A stretch of 64,000 nt of DNA from positions 1,184,001 to 1,248,000 of the forward strand of contig NZ_CP085988.1 in the NCBI RefSeq assembly GCF_020736365.1. Direction: 5' to 3'. This DNA comes from Clostridium sp. M62/1. GTDB lineage: Bacteria > Bacillota > Clostridia > Lachnospirales > Lachnospiraceae. Below, in pieces: positions 17,697 to 25,707 of this stretch (its first letter is position 1; each line of letters opens with the position of its first letter). Below the pieces are notes generated by a model. That model was not told the origin of the DNA, searched no databases, and saw only the letters and a program-made list of their open reading frames with translations. A program made the position numbers and the translations under genes.

Positions 17697-18587
17697 ATGG
17701 GATCAAAGGTCTATTTTACGCGGGAGATTACACCCCAGGCAGTGGTGAGACTTTACCATGAGCTGGGAATCGAGCTGCCCGGCAGGGTAGCTGTCAAGGT
17801 TCATTCCGGGGAAAAGGGAAATCAGAATTTTCTGCATCCGGAGTTCTGGAAGCCTATGGTGGAGGAAGTACACGGCACGATCGTGGAGTGCAATACTGCT
17901 TATGGAGATGCCACAGCGGGGGTGCGGGATCACACAGAATCCCACTTAAAACTGATGGATGAGCACGGCTGGACGAAATACTTCCCGGTGGATCTGATGG
18001 ATGCTGAGGGGCCGGATGTGGTCTGGCCTGTTCTGAACGGCAGGGTGCTGAAGGAGAACCGCCTGGGCAGGCACATAGAAAATTATGATTCCATGCTGGT
18101 GCTGGCTCACTTTAAGGGGCATCCAGCCGGCGGTTACGGCGGTGCACTCAAGCAGCTTGCCATCGGCTGTGCCTCCCGTGCCGGAAAGGCGCTGATCCAC
18201 TCCGGAGGCAGAACCGATGACCGTTTTGAGACCTGGAAGCTGCATGCAGACAACACGGTCTTTCCCGAGGCCATGGCCGACGCCGCATCCAGTGTGACCG
18301 CTCACTTTAAAGGAAAAATCGCATTTATCAATGTGATGAAAAATCTCTCAGTGGACTGTGACTGCTGTGCCGTGGCCGAGGATCCCTGCATGAGGGATAT
18401 CGGTATCCTGGCATCCCTGGATCCGGTGGCCATCGACCAGGCATGTATTGACCTGGTTTCAGGCTCTGACGATCCGGGCAGGGAACACTTTATGGAGCGG
18501 GTGAACAGCAGAAACGGCATCCATACCATAGAGGCTGCCGCTGCTCTGGGAATGGGACAGCGGGAATATGAACTGATTGAGCGATAA
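17697..18587 (+). CDS. DUF362 domain protein
   Basis: 296 residues from ATG 17697, 6 bases after AGGAGGG; upstream ATG (17691) and GTG (17673) in the same frame fit less well. The DUF362 region includes VAVKVHSGEKGNQNFLHP and HFKGHPAGGYGGALKQLAIG. Family members often carry ferredoxin domains, but no CxxCxxC cluster is seen here; there is a CDCC pair near residue 220. Biochemical role unknown. It is the first gene of a three-gene unit with a flavodoxin and a TetR regulator, suggesting a redox or stress role. Confidence 0.75.
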   Translation: MGSKVYFTREITPQAVVRLYHELGIELPGRVAVKVHSGEKGNQNFLHPEFWKPMVEEVHGTIVECNTAYGDATAGVRDHTESHLKLMDEHGWTKYFPVDLMDAEGPDVVWPVLNGRVLKENRLGRHIENYDSMLVLAHFKGHPAGGYGGALKQLAIGCASRAGKALIHSGGRTDDRFETWKLHADNTVFPEAMADAASSVTAHFKGKIAFINVMKNLSVDCDCCAVAEDPCMRDIGILASLDPVAIDQACIDLVSGSDDPGREHFMERVNSRNGIHTIEAAAALGMGQREYELIER

Positions 18588-18602
18588 ATAAAGGAGGAAT
18601 GG

Positions 18603-19076
18603 ATGATGAGTAAAACCTTGATTGCCTATTTTTCAGCCAGCGGAGTGACAGCACAGGCGGCAAAGGAGATGGCAGATGCCGTGGGAGCCGATCTGTATGA
18701 GATACGGCCAGAGCAGCCCTACACCTCCGCTGATCTGGACTGGATGGACAAAAACAGCCGCAGCACCCTGGAGATGAACGACCCTGCTTCCCGCCCGGCT
18801 ATCGCAGAGCCGGTACAGGATATGGGGCAGTACGACACGGTTCTGGTGGGCTTCCCGATCTGGTGGTATGTGGAACCGCGGATTGTGGATACGTTCCTGG
18901 AGAGCTATGATTTTTCCGGAAAGACGATGATCGCCTTTGCCACCTCCGGCGGCAGCGGCATCGGAAAGGCGGAGAAGAGCATGCAGGCCCACTGCCCCAA
19001 GGCAAACTGGAAGAGCGGGCAGCTTCTGAACGGCTCCGGCGCCGGGGACTGGGCGAAACGCATTCTGAAAGGATGA
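18603..19076 (+). CDS. Flavodoxin family protein
   Basis: 157 residues with the FMN phosphate loop near the N-terminus (LIAYFSASGVTAQAA, residues 5-19) and the conserved central motif DTVLVGFPIWWYVEPRIVDTFLE. It belongs to the flavodoxin_4-like group of small FMN proteins. ATGs at 18603 and 18606 are both near the AAGGAGG site, so the exact start is uncertain by one residue. It is 15 bases after the DUF362 gene. It may act as an electron carrier or quinone/nitro reductase. Confidence 0.85.
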   Translation: MMSKTLIAYFSASGVTAQAAKEMADAVGADLYEIRPEQPYTSADLDWMDKNSRSTLEMNDPASRPAIAEPVQDMGQYDTVLVGFPIWWYVEPRIVDTFLESYDFSGKTMIAFATSGGSGIGKAEKSMQAHCPKANWKSGQLLNGSGAGDWAKRILKG

Positions 19077-19219
19077 AAAGACAGCTTTGCAGCATCATCT
19101 GCTTTTGACGGAGCTGTGGGGCCCTGATTTGACCGGTGCCGAAAAATGCCCATACGATTGTCAGAAACGGCCTGCTGTCCCTGTGTGCAGGGAAGCAGGC
19201 CGGGAAAGAGGAAACAGTT

Positions 19220-19846
19220 ATGCCAAAAGGTTCAGAAGAGCTGACGAATGCAAGAAAAGAAGAAATCATTAATGCCTGTGCCCTGCTGTATGAGACTATG
19301 GGGTTTAAGGATATTACGCTCCGCGATATCGGGGCCAGGACCTCGTTTACACGCACTTCGATTTATAACTATTTTCAGACGAAGGAAGAGATTTTCCTGG
19401 CCCTCCTTCAGCGGGAGTACGAGGCGTGGATCGAGGATGTGGAGAGGATCCGGGAACAGAATGAGTCCCTGCCGCCGGAGGAGTTTGCAGATAAGCTGGC
19501 CCATACTCTGGAAAAACGAGGCTGTATGCTGAGGCTGATCAGCATGAATCTCTATGATATGGAGGCAAACAGCCGCCTGGAAAATCTGGCAGCTTTCAAG
19601 CAGGTGTATGGACATGCACTGGGGGCAGTCACCGGCTGTCTGGAAAAATTCTTCCCTTCCATGACAGAGGAGGATAAGGAAGGGTTTCTCTGCGCCTTTT
19701 TCCCATTTCTGTTCGGCGTTTACCCATACACCTCACACACGGACAAACAGAAGGCGGCCATGGAGCTGGCCCATGTGAACTATACAGAACGCTCTGTATA
19801 TGAACTCACAAAGCCTTTTATCACAAAAATACTGAGCTCTCTGTGA
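19220..19846 (+). CDS. TetR/AcrR family transcriptional regulator
   Basis: 208 residues from ATG 19220, preceded by AGAGG; the open frame extends to an ATG at 19136 with no ribosome site. The N-terminal helix-turn-helix (ITLRDIGARTSFTRTSIYNYF, residues about 33-53) is typical of TetR. The C-terminal ligand domain is not assignable. It is the third gene after the DUF362 and flavodoxin genes and probably represses the shared promoter through the two TGACACAGTGTCA sites. Confidence 0.88.
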   Translation: MPKGSEELTNARKEEIINACALLYETMGFKDITLRDIGARTSFTRTSIYNYFQTKEEIFLALLQREYEAWIEDVERIREQNESLPPEEFADKLAHTLEKRGCMLRLISMNLYDMEANSRLENLAAFKQVYGHALGAVTGCLEKFFPSMTEEDKEGFLCAFFPFLFGVYPYTSHTDKQKAAMELAHVNYTERSVYELTKPFITKILSSL

Positions 19847-19887
19847 AAAGGGCCTGTGAATCGGAACAGCATATCAGTCAGAATGGG

Positions 19888-19909
19888 GCGGCCTCAGGGC
19901 CGCTCTTTT
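19888..19909 (+). terminator. Terminator after the tetR gene
   Basis: Short GC-rich hairpin GCGGCC TCAG GGCCGC followed by TCTTTT. The T-run is shared with the first bases of repeat copy B. Confidence 0.75.
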
Positions 19910-20016
19910 GTATTACAGGAAATTCGGAGGAATTTCCTGTAATACAAAAAGCCCTGCCGGGCGGGATGCGCACGCCGCGCAGAGGAAAAGGCTGCTTAAA
20001 GCAGCCGCGCGGCGGC
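19906..20016. repeat. Intergenic palindromic repeat, copy B
   Basis: The second copy of the element at 599-711. Its first hairpin is perfect here: 20-bp arms (19906-19925 and 19930-19949) with the 4-base loop GGAG. The second nested hairpin CGCCGCGC ... GGCTGC TTAAA GCAGCC GCGCGGCG is intact. As in copy A, it directly follows an intrinsic terminator. It lies 21 bases from the end of the convergent BCCT gene. The arms differ from copy A by paired changes (GTATCAT/GCGATAC versus GTATTAC/GTAATAC), which keep the pairing. Confidence 0.85.
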
Positions 20017-20037
20017 GCGAAAAAGCAGGCAAGCCCC

Positions 20038-21663
20038 TTATGATTGAGGGGGATGGGGAGCTGAGGCGGGCCTGCCCGCTTTTTTATTCTGCTCCCTAAG
20101 ATACCTGCCTGCATCCTTTAAGAAGCTGGCAGCAATCAGGACGATCACGAAAGCCAGCGGAAAGGCCGCGATAATGGACACCGTCTGAAGGTTTGCCATG
20201 GAGCTGTCTGAAAACACCAGGGCGATGGGAAGCAGGATCAGCATCAGGGACCAGAATACCTTGACTCCCATGTGAGGCTCATGGCTGTCGGGAAGCTCCT
20301 TGTAGGAGTAGGAGGCAGCCACCAGGGCAATGGCGTCAAAGCTGGTAGCGTAGAAGGCGATCATGGCCAGCAGCAGGACCACTAAAACGAGGGAGGCCAG
20401 GGGAAGGGTCTGGAGGATGGCTATAATGGTGCTGTACAGATCCTGTGCTGCCCCGTAGATGGCCATCACGTCAAGGCGTCCTGATACCTGGAGTCCCAGG
20501 CTGTAGTTTCCAAGGACAATAAAGCTGGTAAAGGTCCCGCCAAGGCCGAAGAGATAGCCACCCAGAATCGTCTGCTTTACCGTGCGCCCTCTGGAGATGC
20601 TTCCTATAAAGAAGGGGGAGGCCACAGACCAGACCATCCAGTAGGCCCAGTAGAAGATCGTCCAGGTCTGGGGGAAGGAGGTGGTTCTCGCAGGATCCGT
20701 GTAGGTGGCGAGAGTTAAAAAGTTCTGGGCAAGATTTCCCAGGGCAGAGAACCCGGTCTCTACAATGTACCTTGTCTCCCCTCCAGCCAGAAACACATAG
20801 GCCAGAAGGATGAAGAACAGGTAGACACAGGAGGAGGCCAGCTTTGCCACGCCCTTCATCCCGCGGACTACGGAGAAGGTGTAGACTGCGCAGGTGGCTG
20901 CGAGGATGAGGATGGTGAGCCATTTGGAGCAGGCAATGCCGAAGGGCCCGGGGGCCGCAAGCCAGCCGGAGGCGTCAAGACCCAGAAGGCTGGCCAGAGC
21001 CTGCCCCATCAGCGGGGTGGCCAGGCTGAAGGTGGTGGCAGTCCCCGCCAGAAGGGCAAAGACAGCCAAAAGATCGATGAGCTTTCCGGGAGCTTTGTCC
21101 ACCAGGGAGCCAAGAATGGGCCGGCAGGCCTCAGAATATTTCTGCTTCCTGCAGTTTCTCACATGGAGCATGAAGCCGAAGGATACGGCCAGAACCAGGT
21201 AGAAGCTCCAGGGGATCGGACCCCAGTGAAACAGAGGGTAGACGCTTGACCAGTCCTGGATGGAGCCCATTTCTGCCAGATGCGGATCATTGGCATACAG
21301 AATCCACTCACACAGAGAGTAGAAGAGGATATCGGCAGCCAGGCCGGAGGTGAACATCATGGAACCCCAAACAAAGGCAGGATACTGAGGCTTTTCGCCC
21401 GGTTTCCCCAGACGGATGGAACCGTAGGGCGAGAAGGCCAGATAGATAGACAGCAGAAAAAAGCCAAGTCCCACAGCCAGATACCAGACGCCGAACTGAT
21501 CGCCCAGGAAGGCCCTGACAGAATCCAGCGTCTGTCTGGAGCTTTCCGGTGCGGCGAAAAAGCAGCCGCACAAAAGCAGGATAACGGCGAAGGGGAGGGC
21601 GATGGGAATCCAGTCGAGCTGAGATTTAAGGGGCGCCCCGCTGTTTTTGGAAATACGGTTCAT
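20038..21663 (-). CDS. BCCT family betaine/carnitine/choline-type transporter
   Basis: 541 residues from the ATG at 21663, which has AAGGAGGT 5 bases upstream; a longer frame to 21729 lacks this. About twelve hydrophobic segments and the BCCT tryptophan box (WTIFYWAYWMVWS) are present. The family imports quaternary ammonium compounds with sodium or protons, or exchanges substrate and product. Substrate cannot be told from sequence. No choline TMA-lyase or betaine reductase genes are nearby. Confidence 0.88.
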   Translation of the reverse strand: MNRISKNSGAPLKSQLDWIPIALPFAVILLLCGCFFAAPESSRQTLDSVRAFLGDQFGVWYLAVGLGFFLLSIYLAFSPYGSIRLGKPGEKPQYPAFVWGSMMFTSGLAADILFYSLCEWILYANDPHLAEMGSIQDWSSVYPLFHWGPIPWSFYLVLAVSFGFMLHVRNCRKQKYSEACRPILGSLVDKAPGKLIDLLAVFALLAGTATTFSLATPLMGQALASLLGLDASGWLAAPGPFGIACSKWLTILILAATCAVYTFSVVRGMKGVAKLASSCVYLFFILLAYVFLAGGETRYIVETGFSALGNLAQNFLTLATYTDPARTTSFPQTWTIFYWAYWMVWSVASPFFIGSISRGRTVKQTILGGYLFGLGGTFTSFIVLGNYSLGLQVSGRLDVMAIYGAAQDLYSTIIAILQTLPLASLVLVVLLLAMIAFYATSFDAIALVAASYSYKELPDSHEPHMGVKVFWSLMLILLPIALVFSDSSMANLQTVSIIAAFPLAFVIVLIAASFLKDAGRYLREQNKKAGRPASAPHPPQS

Positions 21664-21757
21664 ATGATACCTCCTTGCGAGCAGAACACGGTCAGCGGGA
21701 GCAATCATTGATCCTCTGATAATGTTCATTTATTTGAAAAATAATTAGATATTGAAC

Positions 21758-21786
21758 ATTATAGCAGGGCAGGGGCAGAAATGCAA
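21758..21786 (-). promoter_or_regulatory. Promoter of the BCCT transporter gene with a nearby inverted repeat
   Basis: On the minus strand TTGCAT (21786-21781), 17 bases, TATAAT (21763-21758). An inverted repeat AATGTTCA ... TGAACATT spans 21721-21760 downstream, overlapping the -10, and may be an operator. Confidence 0.65.
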
Positions 21787-21873
21787 GAGAAGAAATGAAT
21801 GGAAATGAGGAAAAGCGAGCAGGAGTGGGCTGAAAGCGGGAAGAAACGAAAACGTCCCGGAAAAAGCAGTACA

Positions 21874-21918
21874 AAAACGGCGCCGGAAAGCAGGCAGGAG
21901 GCTTTCCGGCGCCGTTTT
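21874..21918 (-). terminator. Terminator of the 2-hydroxyacid dehydrogenase gene
   Basis: An 18-bp perfect hairpin (AAAACGGCGCCGGAAAGC and its complement) with a 9-nt loop, 24 bases after the stop on the minus strand. TTTT at the far end of the stem supports termination. Confidence 0.75.
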
Positions 21919-21941
21919 CTGCCGGGGAGGAGGTCCCGGGC

Positions 21942-22883
21942 TTACATTACATTCTGAGGTTTTCCGTCTATCCAGGCCGTAATATTGTCAAAGACAATGG
22001 CGGCGCGCTTGATGAGAGCCTCTTTCGTGGCAAAGGCAACGTGAGGCGTGGCGATCACATGCTTTGCATTTAAGAGGGGGTGCTCCTTCCTGATGGGCGG
22101 CTCTGTCTCAAATACGTCAATGGCTGCGCCGGCGATGCGCTCCTCATTCAGCGCCTCTGCAAGGGCTTCGCTGTCCACCACAGGGCCCCGGGAGGTATTG
22201 ATGAGAACGGCGCTTCGCTTCATGAGAGCCAGCTGTTCCCGCCCGATGAGACCTCTCGTGGAATCATTTAACGGCGTGTGGAGGGAGACGATGTCGCACT
22301 GGGAGAGCAGAGAGTCAAGATCCGTGTATGTAATTCCGGGAATATCCTTCTCTGTCCGACTGTAGGCCAGAACCTCACAGCCGAAGGCCTGGGCGATGGC
22401 GGCCACCCGAAGGCCGATGGCGCCTGTTCCGATCACGCCGAACTTCTTGCCCTCCAGCTCAAAGCCGATGAGACCGTCCTTAGTCCCCTCGCGCCGCACA
22501 GCCTCGTCGCAGGCGGGAATGTTCCTATATAAAGAGATCAGCATTCCGAAAACCAGATCCGCCACGGCGGCAGTGGAGTAGCCGGCGCAGTTGCTCACCA
22601 GGACGCCGTTTTTTCTGCAGGCATCCATGGCAATGTGGTCAATGCCTGTGAAGGCCACGGAGAGCATCTTTAAGTTTTTGCAGCCGTCGATGACTTCAGC
22701 ATTTAACGGCAGGTTGGAGACTGCTATAATGTTTGCGTCCTTTCCCCTCTCAATCAGGGCCTTGGTGTCTGTGACGCGTGTGTCGTAATAGACCACTTCT
22801 ATTTCCTTGGGGAGCTGCTCTGCCGCCATGGAAAGCAGCCGCTCCTTTTCCACGCCTAAAGGTTCAATGATAACAAGTTTCAT
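21942..22883 (-). CDS. D-isomer-specific 2-hydroxyacid dehydrogenase family protein
   Basis: 313 residues. The NAD-binding motif GVIGTGAIGLRVAAIAQAFG lies near residue 148, with the family catalytic pattern R235/E/H: INTSRGPVVDSEAL, FETEPP and TPHVAFATKEA. It reduces or oxidises an unknown 2-keto/2-hydroxy acid with NAD(P)H (the family includes D-lactate, glycerate and phosphoglycerate dehydrogenases). No pathway neighbours help. An extended -10-like TGCTAGACT with TTTACA upstream near 22970-22990 may be its promoter. Confidence 0.85.
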   Translation of the reverse strand: MKLVIIEPLGVEKERLLSMAAEQLPKEIEVVYYDTRVTDTKALIERGKDANIIAVSNLPLNAEVIDGCKNLKMLSVAFTGIDHIAMDACRKNGVLVSNCAGYSTAAVADLVFGMLISLYRNIPACDEAVRREGTKDGLIGFELEGKKFGVIGTGAIGLRVAAIAQAFGCEVLAYSRTEKDIPGITYTDLDSLLSQCDIVSLHTPLNDSTRGLIGREQLALMKRSAVLINTSRGPVVDSEALAEALNEERIAGAAIDVFETEPPIRKEHPLLNAKHVIATPHVAFATKEALIKRAAIVFDNITAWIDGKPQNVM

Positions 22884-23212
22884 GGATTTTTCCTTCCTTT
22901 CCTAAATAAAAACAAGAGCTTTTTCGGTGGCGGATAAGCCGTAACCTTAATATAAAATAGTCTAGCATAAATTTTGGCATTGTAAAGTAAATGGAAAAAT
23001 AATAAAAAAATAGAAAAGACTAAAAATAATAATATTTATATATAAATAATTAGCAATAATCGGATGGTAAAACAATAAATAAAAAATATTGACAAAAAAA
23101 CATAGAAATGACATAATATTCTTATAAAAAAACAAACAAAATAGATAAAACAAAGAGGCGGGTGATGTAAAATGGTAAGCTAGAAAAAGATAAGATAAGA
23201 TAAGAAGAGAAG

Positions 23213-23614
23213 ATGAAGGAGGCGTTTGGAATAAAAATAAAAATTTTTTTACTGAAATATATAGCATGTATTATAAGTTTATTCTACTTGATTAGTTATT
23301 TTATAATTCTAAAAAATATAGATGCCAAGAATTATTCAGCATTTTATTTTAATATTGCGTACATAATAGCGTTTCCAATATTTTATTTTACAGCAGCATT
23401 GATTATAGTAGGACTTATAAAGCAATACTTATTTCAAAAAAATGATTCCATTATTAAATTAGCAGCTAAAATTGGTATACTACTATTGTTAATATATTTA
23501 GTAATGTTGATATATTTTTTTATTACAAACAACTACCCTCTTGGATTTATTATTCTTGTCAATAATCCGTGGTTATTTATAATTCCTGGAATTCTTATAG
23601 CAATAGGTTATTAG
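23213..23614 (+). CDS. Small integral membrane protein of unknown function
   Basis: 133 residues, nearly all hydrophobic, with about four membrane segments separated by short loops (KNIDAKNYS, KQYLFQKNDS). I do not recognise the family. AAGAAGAG precedes the ATG. The base composition is strikingly AT-rich compared with genes on both sides, and so is the 300-base spacer before it, which suggests horizontal transfer. It is followed after 26 bases by a secreted protein gene; the two may work together (for example as an exported effector and a membrane partner), but nothing in the sequence proves this. Confidence 0.55.
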   Translation: MKEAFGIKIKIFLLKYIACIISLFYLISYFIILKNIDAKNYSAFYFNIAYIIAFPIFYFTAALIIVGLIKQYLFQKNDSIIKLAAKIGILLLLIYLVMLIYFFITNNYPLGFIILVNNPWLFIIPGILIAIGY

Positions 23615-23640
23615 GAAACATTTTAGGAAGGAGAAACATT

Positions 23641-24234
23641 ATGAAAAAACTAATTAGTATCTTAACAACGATTTTTGTATTAGCTTTTTCAATTCAGGCT
23701 TTTGCAGCAACAAACGAAGAAAAGGTAAAGGGCAGTGCTGAAGGTTATCTTATAAGCGATACAGGTGAAAGTCTTTTTGTAGAAGGGAAACGTGTTAACA
23801 CTCCGATTACACTTTTGTCAGATGAAAATACGGTTACATATGAGTTTATATTATACGGAAATCCGGAGTATATTTTATCTGGCAATCAGACGGATGGTTC
23901 TGAATCAATCAGAGTATATTTAAACTTACACTACAAAACACAGCCCAATGGACAAAATAGTGAATATCTTCTGACAAAGGTAACGGGGAATTGGGATATA
24001 TTAGATTCTCGGGTATCAGTAAGCAGCGCATCCTTAACTTATGGTTGTTCAGATACAGGGCATTCTCAAAGTGGAACTAAGGCAGTAAATAATAATTTTA
24101 GCGTGAATACAGGGTTTAGTGGATATGTATTACCTGAAATGGGAGGAATTTGCGGAGCGACTTTAACAACTAATTTAAAAATGGGCTCCACAAGAACCTG
24201 GTCATTTGTTATGAAAAATAACATTTTTGGATAA
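23641..24234 (+). CDS. Secreted protein of unknown function
   Basis: 197 residues from ATG 23641, directly after AGGAAGGAG. It begins with a clear Sec signal peptide (KK, hydrophobic core, then IQAFA-AT; cleavage expected after residue 22). The mature part is about 175 residues, rich in S, T, N and G with alternating beta-type stretches, and has two cysteines (C136, C171) that could form a disulphide. It has no membrane anchor or cell-wall sorting motif. Family not recognised. Codon use is AT-rich like its upstream neighbour. Confidence 0.7.
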   Translation: MKKLISILTTIFVLAFSIQAFAATNEEKVKGSAEGYLISDTGESLFVEGKRVNTPITLLSDENTVTYEFILYGNPEYILSGNQTDGSESIRVYLNLHYKTQPNGQNSEYLLTKVTGNWDILDSRVSVSSASLTYGCSDTGHSQSGTKAVNNNFSVNTGFSGYVLPEMGGICGATLTTNLKMGSTRTWSFVMKNNIFG

Positions 24235-24290
24235 GTCCCCAAAAGTTGTGCGTAACTTTCAAAGTAGATTTATGGTTCTATGTTAATAGT

Positions 24291-24325
24291 TGGGGTGGGA
24301 TTCATTTGAATCCCACCCCATTCCT
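24291..24325. terminator. Hairpin after the secreted-protein gene
   Basis: A 13-bp perfect stem (GGGGTGGGATTCA / TGAATCCCACCCC) with a 2-base loop, but only ATTCC follows, so termination is likely but not textbook. The 140 bases from here to the rpsL promoter hold no clear gene. Confidence 0.5.
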
Positions 24326-24468
24326 GCATCTGAGGAGCCAGTCTGAGGTCATCGCTGTACTGAAGCGTTAAGTCACAGGCACGTTTGTCTTCCCCGGCAT
24401 TAAATCTTTCAAACCCCTCTCAACCCCCTAAAAACAAGGAAAATCCGCAAAAAAATATTCTGGAAGCC

Positions 24469-24496
24469 TTGACAGAACATGACAATCTGCTATAAT
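24469..24496 (+). promoter_or_regulatory. Promoter of the str operon
   Basis: Consensus TTGACA (24469-24474) and TATAAT (24491-24496) with a 16-base spacer and an extended -10 TG at 24488-24489. About 95 nt of leader precede rpsL. Confidence 0.85.
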
Positions 24497-24598
24497 GAGT
24501 AAGCGTGCAAAATTTTCATACAGGATTTTTGTGCGTAAAAACAGGGCTTTAAACGTAAAAGCCGCAACCAACAGACAATATCACAGGAGGTGAAAAGG

Positions 24599-25018
24599 AT
24601 GCCTACATTTAACCAGTTAGTAAGAAAGGGAAGACAGACATCTGAAAAGAAATCCACAGCACCGGCTCTGCAGAAGGGATACAACTCTTTACAGAAGAGA
24701 GCTACAAACGTATCTGCTCCTCAGAAGAGAGGTGTTTGTACAGCAGTTAAGACTGCAACACCTAAGAAGCCGAACTCAGCTCTTAGAAAGATCGCCAGAG
24801 TACGTCTGTCCAACGGAATCGAGGTAACAAGCTACATTCCAGGTGAGGGACACAACTTACAGGAGCACAGCGTTGTTCTGATCCGCGGCGGCCGTGTTAA
24901 GGACTTACCAGGTACAAGATACCACATCATCCGTGGTACACTTGATACAGCAGGTGTAGCCAACAGAAAGCAGGCCCGCTCCAAATACGGTGCTAAGAGG
25001 CCGAAAGATAAGAAATAA
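24599..25018 (+). CDS. rpsL: Ribosomal protein S12
   Basis: 139 residues from ATG 24599 with AGGAGG 8 bases upstream (the GTG at 24590 overlaps that site). The sequence [12 protein letters not shown] and [11 protein letters not shown] is unmistakable; the lysine in the TPKKPNS loop is the wild-type, streptomycin-sensitive form. S12 lies at the decoding centre of the 30S subunit. First gene of the str operon. Confidence 0.98.
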   Translation: MPTFNQLVRKGRQTSEKKSTAPALQKGYNSLQKRATNVSAPQKRGVCTAVKTATPKKPNSALRKIARVRLSNGIEVTSYIPGEGHNLQEHSVVLIRGGRVKDLPGTRYHIIRGTLDTAGVANRKQARSKYGAKRPKDKK

Positions 25019-25221
25019 TTAGGTGAAAATTCAGATGAATTTTAGTGCCGGACTTTGATATTGACTTGTAGGTTGCAGGTTTAATCATAAGAACCGAGCA
25101 CGACACGCATTGGAATTCATGCGAGTACCTAAGATCTAATGAAACGCTGCGGGAAACGAAATCTGCCTGCATATGCAGCGTAAAATAAGTTTCAGGCAGC
25201 CATATTAAGGAGGGAAGTAAC
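25019..25221 (+). other. Long rpsL-rpsG intercistronic region
   Basis: 203 bases between two genes that are usually close. It contains small inverted repeats (AAAATTCA GATG AATTTTA near 25025; GCCTGCATATGCAGC near 25165). In E. coli the S12-S7 spacer binds S7 for autoregulation; a similar role is possible here but no specific S7 site was recognised. No gene is seen. Confidence 0.5.
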
Positions 25222-25692
25222 GTGCCACGTAAAGGACATACTCAGAAAAGAGACGTATTAGCAGATCCGCTGTACAACAACAAGGTTGTTACTAAATTAA
25301 TCAACAACATTATGTTAGACGGCAAGAAGGGTGTTGCTCAGAAGATCGTATACGGCGCATTTGACCGTGTAGCAGCTGAGACAGGCAAGGATGCCGTTGA
25401 GGTTTTCGAGGAGGCTATGAACAACATCATGCCGGTTCTCGAGGTTAAGGCAAAACGTATCGGCGGCGCCACATACCAGGTTCCGATCGAGGTTAAGCCG
25501 GAGAGAAGACAGGCTCTCGCGCTTCGCTGGATCACACTCTACTCCCGCAAGAGAGGCGAGAAGACTCAGGAGGAGAGGCTTGCAAAGGAAATTATGGATG
25601 CAGCCAACAACACAGGCGCTTCCGTAAAGAAGAAAGAAGATATGCATAAGATGGCAGAGGCTAACAAGGCATTTGCTCATTACAGATTCTAA
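25222..25692 (+). CDS. rpsG: Ribosomal protein S7
   Basis: 156 residues, the normal length. It starts with GTG after AAGGAGGG. Typical sequence [19 protein letters not shown] at the start and [19 protein letters not shown] in the middle. S7 nucleates assembly of the 30S head and contacts the 3' domain of 16S rRNA. Confidence 0.98.
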   Translation: MPRKGHTQKRDVLADPLYNNKVVTKLINNIMLDGKKGVAQKIVYGAFDRVAAETGKDAVEVFEEAMNNIMPVLEVKAKRIGGATYQVPIEVKPERRQALALRWITLYSRKRGEKTQEERLAKEIMDAANNTGASVKKKEDMHKMAEANKAFAHYRF

Positions 25693-25707
25693 TAGGAGGA
25701 AAAAGCT

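Noticed and set aside
17489..17761. Plus-strand frame of 90 codons before the DUF362 gene
   Set aside because: Covers the operator and promoter and overlaps the DUF362 start; composition not gene-like.
18799..19356. Long minus-strand frame opposite the flavodoxin and TetR genes
   Set aside because: Shadow of two well-supported genes on the other strand.
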